Below the pieces are notes generated by a model. That model saw only the letters and a program-made list of their open reading frames with translations, was not told where the DNA came from and searched no databases. Positions 59,906 through 64,000 of a stretch of DNA of 64,000 nucleotides are shown piece after piece. Origin of the DNA: Desulfovibrio desulfuricans (GTDB lineage: Bacteria; Desulfobacterota; Desulfovibrionia; Desulfovibrionales; Desulfovibrionaceae); contig NZ_CP036295.1 in NCBI RefSeq assembly GCF_004801255.1, positions 681,001 to 745,000 of the forward strand, read 5' to 3'. The first letter of the stretch is position 1; the number at the start of each line of letters is the position of its first letter. Position numbers and translations under genes: made by a program.

Positions 59906-62629
59906 ATGGAAACAAAGACCCTTGTGATTAACGGCATACCCCGGCGGTTGCTGGTTAAACCCGAAGACATGCTGGTGGATGTGCTGCGTGATCAGCTGCA
60001 GATTACCAGCGTTAAGGTTGGTTGCGGTAAAGGACAGTGTGGCGCCTGCACGGTCATTCTTGACGGCAAAGTGGTACGCGCCTGCGTGGTAAAAATGAGC
60101 CGCGTGGCCGAAAACGCCGCCGTCACCACCCTTGAGGGCGTGGGTACCCCAAGCAACCTGCACCCCCTGCAGCACTCGTGGATTTACCACGGTGCGGCGC
60201 AGTGCGGTTTCTGCACCCCTGGTTTTATTGTTTCGGCCAAGGCCCTGCTTGATTCCAATCCCAACCCCAGCCGCGAAGACGTGCGCGACTGGTTCCAGAA
60301 AAATCACAACGTGTGCCGCTGCACGGGCTACAAGCCCCTGGTGGACGCGGTTATGGACGCAGCCGCCCTCATGCGCGGCGAAAAAACGCTGGACGACGTT
60401 ACCTTCAAGATGCCTGCCGACGGCCGCATCTGGGGTTCCACCATGCCCCGCCCCTCGGCGGTAGCCAAGGTTACCGGCACTGCCGAGTTTGGCGCTGACG
60501 CCGCCCACCGCCTGCCCCAAAACACCCTGCACCTCGCCATTGCGCAGGCCAAAGTATCACACGCCAACATCAAGGGCATCGACACCTCCGAAGCCGAAAA
60601 AATGCCCGGCGTGTACAAGGTGCTGACCCACAAGGACGTGAAGGGCAAGAACCGCATTACCGGTCTCATCACCTTCCCCACCAACAAGGGCGACGGCTGG
60701 GAACGTCCCATCCTTAACGACAAAAAGATCTTCCAGTACGGCGACGCGCTGGCCATCGTCTGCGCCGATTCGGAATGCAACGCCCGCGCCGCGGCGGAAA
60801 AGGTCAAGTTTGACCTTGAGCTGCTGCCCGAATACATGAGCGCTCCCGAGGCCATGGCCCCGGACGCCATCGAGATTCACCCCGGCACCCCCAACATCTA
60901 TTACGATCAGCTTGAAGAAAAAGGCGCGGATACCGCTCCCTTCTTCAAGGACCCCGCCAACGTGGTGGCCGAAGGCGATTATTACACCCAGCGCCAGCCC
61001 CACCTGCCCATCGAACCCGATGTGGGCTATGGCTACATCAACGACAAGGGCCAGGTGGTTCTCCACTCCAAGTCCGTAGCCATCCACCTGCACGCGATGA
61101 TGATCGCCCCCGGCCTTGGTCTGGAATTTCCCAAAGATCTCGTGCTGGTGCAAAACACCACCGGCGGCACCTTTGGCTACAAGTTCAGCCCCACCATGGA
61201 AGCCCTGGTGGGCGTGGCCGTCATGGCCACCGGCCGTCCCTGCCACCTGCGTTACAACTACGAACAGCAGCAAAACTACACCGGCAAGCGCTCGCCCTTC
61301 TGGACCACCGTGCGTATGGCCGCCACCAAGCAGGGTAAAATCCTCGCCATGGAAACGGATTGGAGCGTCGACCACGGCCCCTATTCCGAATTCGGCGATC
61401 TGCTCACCCTGCGCGGCGCGCAGTACATCGGCGCTGGCTACGGCATAGCCAACATCCGCGGCAAGGGCCGCACTGTTGCCACCAACCACTGCTGGGGCGC
61501 GGCTTTCCGCGGCTATGGCGCGCCTGAAACCGAGTTCCCCTCTGAAGTGCTCATGGACGAACTGGCTGAAAAGCTGGGCATGGATCCCTTTGATCTGCGC
61601 GAAATGAACTGCTACCGCGAGGGCGACACCAACCCCTCCGGTCAGGTTCCCGAAGTCATGAGCCTGCCCGAAATGTTTGCAAAAATGCGCCCCTACTACG
61701 AGGAGGCCAAAAAGACCGTCAAGGCCAAGTCCACCGCTGAAGTAAAACGCGGCGTGGGCATCGCTTTGGGCATATACGGCGCCGGTCTTGACGGGCCTGA
61801 CACCTCCGAGGCCTGGGCCGAACTGAACCCCGACGGCAGCGTAACCGTTGGCAACTCGTGGGAAGACCACGGCCAGGGCGCTGACTCCGGCACGCTGGGC
61901 ACCGCCCACGAAGCCCTGCGTCCTTTGGGCGTCAAGGCCGAAAACATCCACCTGGTCATGAACGACACCAGCAAGACCCCCAATTCCGGTCCTGCCGGCG
62001 GTTCGCGTTCGCAGGTTGTTACCGGCAACGCCACCCGCGTGGCCTGCGAAATGCTTATTGAAGGCATGCGCAAGCCCAGCGGCGGCTTCTTTACCTATGA
62101 CGAAATGAAGGCCGAGGGACGCCCCGTCCACTACGACGGCAAGTGGTCCGCTCCGGCCAAGGACTGCGACCTCAAGGGCCAGGGCGAACCCTTTGCCTGC
62201 TACATGTACGGCCTGTTCCTGGCCGAAGTGGCTGTGGAAGTGGCCACCGGCAAAACCACGGTTGAAAAGCTCGTGTGCGTGGCCGACATCGGCACGCTGT
62301 GCAACAAGCTTGTGGTCGACGGCCAGATCTACGGCGGCTTGGCGCAGGGCGTGGGCCTTGCCCTGACCGAAGACTACGAAGACCTCAAAAAGCACAGCAC
62401 CCTTGCTGGCGCGGGCGTGCCCACCATCAAGATGATTCCTGACGACATGGAAATCGTCTATGTGCAGACCCCCCGCAAAGCCGGTCCCTTCGGCGCGTCC
62501 GGCGTGGGCGAAATGCCCCTCTCCGCGCCGCATCCGGCCATCATCAACGCCATCTACAACGCCTGCGGCGCGCGCGTGCGTCATCTGCCCGCGCGTCCCG
62601 AAAAGGTGTTGGCGGCCATGCCCAAGTAG
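59906..62629 (+). CDS. mop: Molybdenum aldehyde oxidoreductase
   Basis: 907 residues, the length of D. gigas Mop. The N-terminal [2Fe-2S] domain has Cys40, 45, 48 and 60, and the second has Cys100, 103, 137 and 139 in 'QCGFCTPG' and 'NVCRCTGYK', exactly as in that enzyme. The molybdenum part holds 'GTFGYKFSPTMEA', 'GAAFRGYGAPETEF' and the catalytic Glu in 'FGASGVGEMPLSAPHPA'. It oxidises aldehydes to carboxylates with water as oxygen donor, and passes electrons to flavodoxin. The start at 59906 has AAAGGAGTCGCGCATG. It is a xanthine-oxidase family member without a FAD domain. Confidence 0.97.
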   Translation: METKTLVINGIPRRLLVKPEDMLVDVLRDQLQITSVKVGCGKGQCGACTVILDGKVVRACVVKMSRVAENAAVTTLEGVGTPSNLHPLQHSWIYHGAAQCGFCTPGFIVSAKALLDSNPNPSREDVRDWFQKNHNVCRCTGYKPLVDAVMDAAALMRGEKTLDDVTFKMPADGRIWGSTMPRPSAVAKVTGTAEFGADAAHRLPQNTLHLAIAQAKVSHANIKGIDTSEAEKMPGVYKVLTHKDVKGKNRITGLITFPTNKGDGWERPILNDKKIFQYGDALAIVCADSECNARAAAEKVKFDLELLPEYMSAPEAMAPDAIEIHPGTPNIYYDQLEEKGADTAPFFKDPANVVAEGDYYTQRQPHLPIEPDVGYGYINDKGQVVLHSKSVAIHLHAMMIAPGLGLEFPKDLVLVQNTTGGTFGYKFSPTMEALVGVAVMATGRPCHLRYNYEQQQNYTGKRSPFWTTVRMAATKQGKILAMETDWSVDHGPYSEFGDLLTLRGAQYIGAGYGIANIRGKGRTVATNHCWGAAFRGYGAPETEFPSEVLMDELAEKLGMDPFDLREMNCYREGDTNPSGQVPEVMSLPEMFAKMRPYYEEAKKTVKAKSTAEVKRGVGIALGIYGAGLDGPDTSEAWAELNPDGSVTVGNSWEDHGQGADSGTLGTAHEALRPLGVKAENIHLVMNDTSKTPNSGPAGGSRSQVVTGNATRVACEMLIEGMRKPSGGFFTYDEMKAEGRPVHYDGKWSAPAKDCDLKGQGEPFACYMYGLFLAEVAVEVATGKTTVEKLVCVADIGTLCNKLVVDGQIYGGLAQGVGLALTEDYEDLKKHSTLAGAGVPTIKMIPDDMEIVYVQTPRKAGPFGASGVGEMPLSAPHPAIINAIYNACGARVRHLPARPEKVLAAMPK

Positions 62630-62658
62630 GGTAGGGTTTAGCTAACCTTCTGGAGAAG

Positions 62659-62806
62659 CAGGGGAGATTCCTTTTGCAAAAAAGGTTTCTCCCCTGAATC
62701 CCAGCCCCAGGTTCATCTGTTATCCACACCGCGCGTCAGGTCGGTTGGGCCGTACGGCGCGCAATGTTTGCGGCGGGGCTTTCAGGGGGTTCTCTGAAAG
62801 CCCCGC
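62659..62806. other. Two hairpins in the mop/oxidoreductase intergenic region
   Basis: CAGGGGAGA (62659-62667) pairs with TCTCCCCTG (62688-62696), with inner CCTTTT/AAAAGG. GCGGGGCTTTCAG (62773-62785) pairs with CTGAAAGCCCCGC (62794-62806). Neither has a long T run, so they may be weak terminators or mRNA processing sites within one operon. Confidence 0.5.
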
Positions 62807-62882
62807 TCAGCATTGGAGCAGCGGTTCGCGCCGACATGCCCTTTGCCAATCATACCCGTACCAAGCCAGCGAGAACGCCGCC

Positions 62883-64000
62883 ATGATGGATCAACAACGT
62901 CTGCACGAAATAGAGTCGCACTGCACGCAGGAGAGCCCGCCACGCTGCCGGGTGGCCTGCCCCTTTGGTCTGGATGTGCGCGCCTTTATGGCCCGTCTGG
63001 CCGAGGGCAAACCGGGCGAGGCCCGCAAGGTGCTTGAGCGGCATCTGCCCCTGCCCGGCATTTTGGCCAGTATTTGCGACCACCCCTGCGAAAATGCCTG
63101 CCTGCGGCAGGATCTGGGTGGCAGCGTGGCCATGCACGGGCTTGAGCTGTCGTGCATGCTGGCCGTGGGCGCGCAAGGCCGTCCGCTGCCCCTGCCGCCC
63201 AAAAAATACCGCATGGCGATCATGGGCGCCGGTTTTGCCGGTCTGGTGGCCGCCTGGGATCTGTCGCGCAAGGCCTACCCTGTCACGGTTTTTCACACAG
63301 GTACTGCGGCGGAGTTTTTGCTGGCCCGCTATCCGGCGCTGGCCCGAGGTCCTGCGTCGGGCATAAGCAAGGATTTTGCGGCAGAGGACATGGAGCTGCT
63401 TGCCCGGCAAAAGGTCAGCTTTGTGCAGACGACGCTGGACGCTGCCTTGCTGGAAAAGCTGGCGGCGGAATACGACGCCGTGCTGGTGGATGCCGACGCC
63501 GTGCAGAAGGCTGCGAGCGGGCTTGTTCCTGAAGAATCGCAGGTTGATGCCGAAACCCTGCTCTGGCGCGACAATATCTGTTGCGCGGGTTGGCCCAGCA
63601 GCACGCCCACCGGGCATGCTTTTGCCTCGCCATCGCGGCAGGGCGGGCAGGGGCGGCACGCCGCCCAGACCATGGAGCGCGTGACCAGCGGCGTATCGCT
63701 GACGGCGGCGCGCGAAAAATCGCAGGGATCGCTGCACACCGATGTAACTGGTATAGCGCCCGTGCCGAGGATAGAACCGGCCCTGCGGACGGGCGACAGC
63801 CTGGCAGAACCGCTGTTTTCAGAGCAGGAATCAGTGCAGGAGGCGGAGCGCTGCCTGCAGTGCCAGTGCATGATCTGCGTGCGCGAATGCGTGTTTTTGC
63901 AAAAGTTCAAGGGCTACCCGCGCCTGTACGCCCGGCAGGTCAACAACAACGCCTCCATCGTCAAGGGCCTGCATACGGCCAACGCCATCATCAACGGCTG
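62883..64000 (+). CDS. Flavin/dicluster pyridine nucleotide-disulfide oxidoreductase, N-terminal part
   Basis: At least 372 residues and still open at the right edge. A GltD-like N-terminal Fe-S domain ('CRVACPFGLDVRAFMARLAEGKPGEARKVLERHLPLPGILASICDHPCENACLR', about 22-80) is followed by the FAD Rossmann motif MAIMGAGFAGLVAAWDL (about 110), and then the ferredoxin-like 'AERCLQCQCMICVRECVFLQKFKGYPRLYARQVNNNASIVKG'. Long proteins of this type use NAD(P)H, FAD and Fe-S clusters, and are named pyridine nucleotide-disulfide oxidoreductase/dicluster-binding protein. It follows mop and may carry its electrons (inference). ATG at 62883 or 62886; the ribosome site is weak. Confidence 0.8.
   Translation, partial: MMDQQRLHEIESHCTQESPPRCRVACPFGLDVRAFMARLAEGKPGEARKVLERHLPLPGILASICDHPCENACLRQDLGGSVAMHGLELSCMLAVGAQGRPLPLPPKKYRMAIMGAGFAGLVAAWDLSRKAYPVTVFHTGTAAEFLLARYPALARGPASGISKDFAAEDMELLARQKVSFVQTTLDAALLEKLAAEYDAVLVDADAVQKAASGLVPEESQVDAETLLWRDNICCAGWPSSTPTGHAFASPSRQGGQGRHAAQTMERVTSGVSLTAAREKSQGSLHTDVTGIAPVPRIEPALRTGDSLAEPLFSEQESVQEAERCLQCQCMICVRECVFLQKFKGYPRLYARQVNNNASIVKGLHTANAIING

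Noticed and set aside
60557..62584. A 675-residue antisense open frame opposite mop
   Set aside because: It is the shadow of a GC-rich, highly biased gene; the composition is rich in Gly, Val and His without domains.

Overview
The window looks like a chromosomal segment of a Desulfovibrio, probably close to D. desulfuricans. Reasons visible in the sequence: a short-chain flavodoxin of the D. desulfuricans type, rubrerythrin, hybrid cluster protein, a 907-residue molybdenum aldehyde oxidoreductase with the cysteine spacing of the D. gigas enzyme (Mop), an abundant outer-membrane porin of the Desulfovibrio homotrimeric type, a lone HydG [FeFe]-hydrogenase maturase, and high GC. No rRNA, tRNA, CRISPR array, insertion sequence or phage gene was recognised; it reads as ordinary chromosome with compact operons and many strong intrinsic terminators.

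Layout. 1-8.2 kb: an AsmA-like protein running off the left edge, a CgeB-type glycosyltransferase, a small membrane protein, a radical SAM enzyme, iron-regulated flavodoxin, GalE, and a periplasmic MsrB-MsrA fusion. 8.2-16 kb: alanine dehydrogenase, a BMP-type periplasmic binding protein, HydG, an NhaD/CitMHS-like antiporter, TrmH, and an EamA transporter. 16-30.5 kb: a secreted protein of unknown role divergent from UvrA, a MarR-MFS pair behind a 22-bp perfect inverted repeat, a FeoB-associated Cys-rich protein with a Fur-like box, Fur divergent from AhpC, an iron-type alcohol dehydrogenase, ThiC under a TPP riboswitch with a visible attenuator, KtrB-KtrA, and a YgjP-like metallopeptidase carrying an insertion. 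30.6-32 kb: a Ser-rich coiled-coil protein and rubrerythrin.

32.3-43.6 kb is the most distinctive block: TolC-like outer-membrane protein, LapB-like ABC exporter with a dead C39-like domain, HlyD/LapC adaptor with a long disordered N-terminus, a dCache-PAS sensor with a degenerate HD-GYP domain, a family-4 glycosyltransferase and, convergently, an EAL phosphodiesterase with a dead GGDEF domain. I infer a c-di-GMP-linked type I secretion/surface adhesion locus, although the secreted substrate is not in the window.

43.9-50.4 kb: alanine-glyoxylate-type aminotransferase divergent from an ABC importer with one fused permease and two different ATPases. 50.4-58.5 kb: the porin with a structured leader, a 770-bp stretch without a convincing gene, Hcp + cupin + Crp/Fnr regulator (nitrosative/oxidative stress), then a polysaccharide-export SLBB protein and a lipoprotein. 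58.8-64 kb: molybdopterin-binding protein, Mop, and the start of a flavin/dicluster oxidoreductase, plausibly one aldehyde-oxidation unit.

Regulation is unusually readable: two matching Fur-like boxes (fld and the Feo-associated gene), a shared motif between the -35 and -10 of ahpC and rbr, palindromes upstream of the Hcp unit and of its Crp-type regulator, and the TPP switch.
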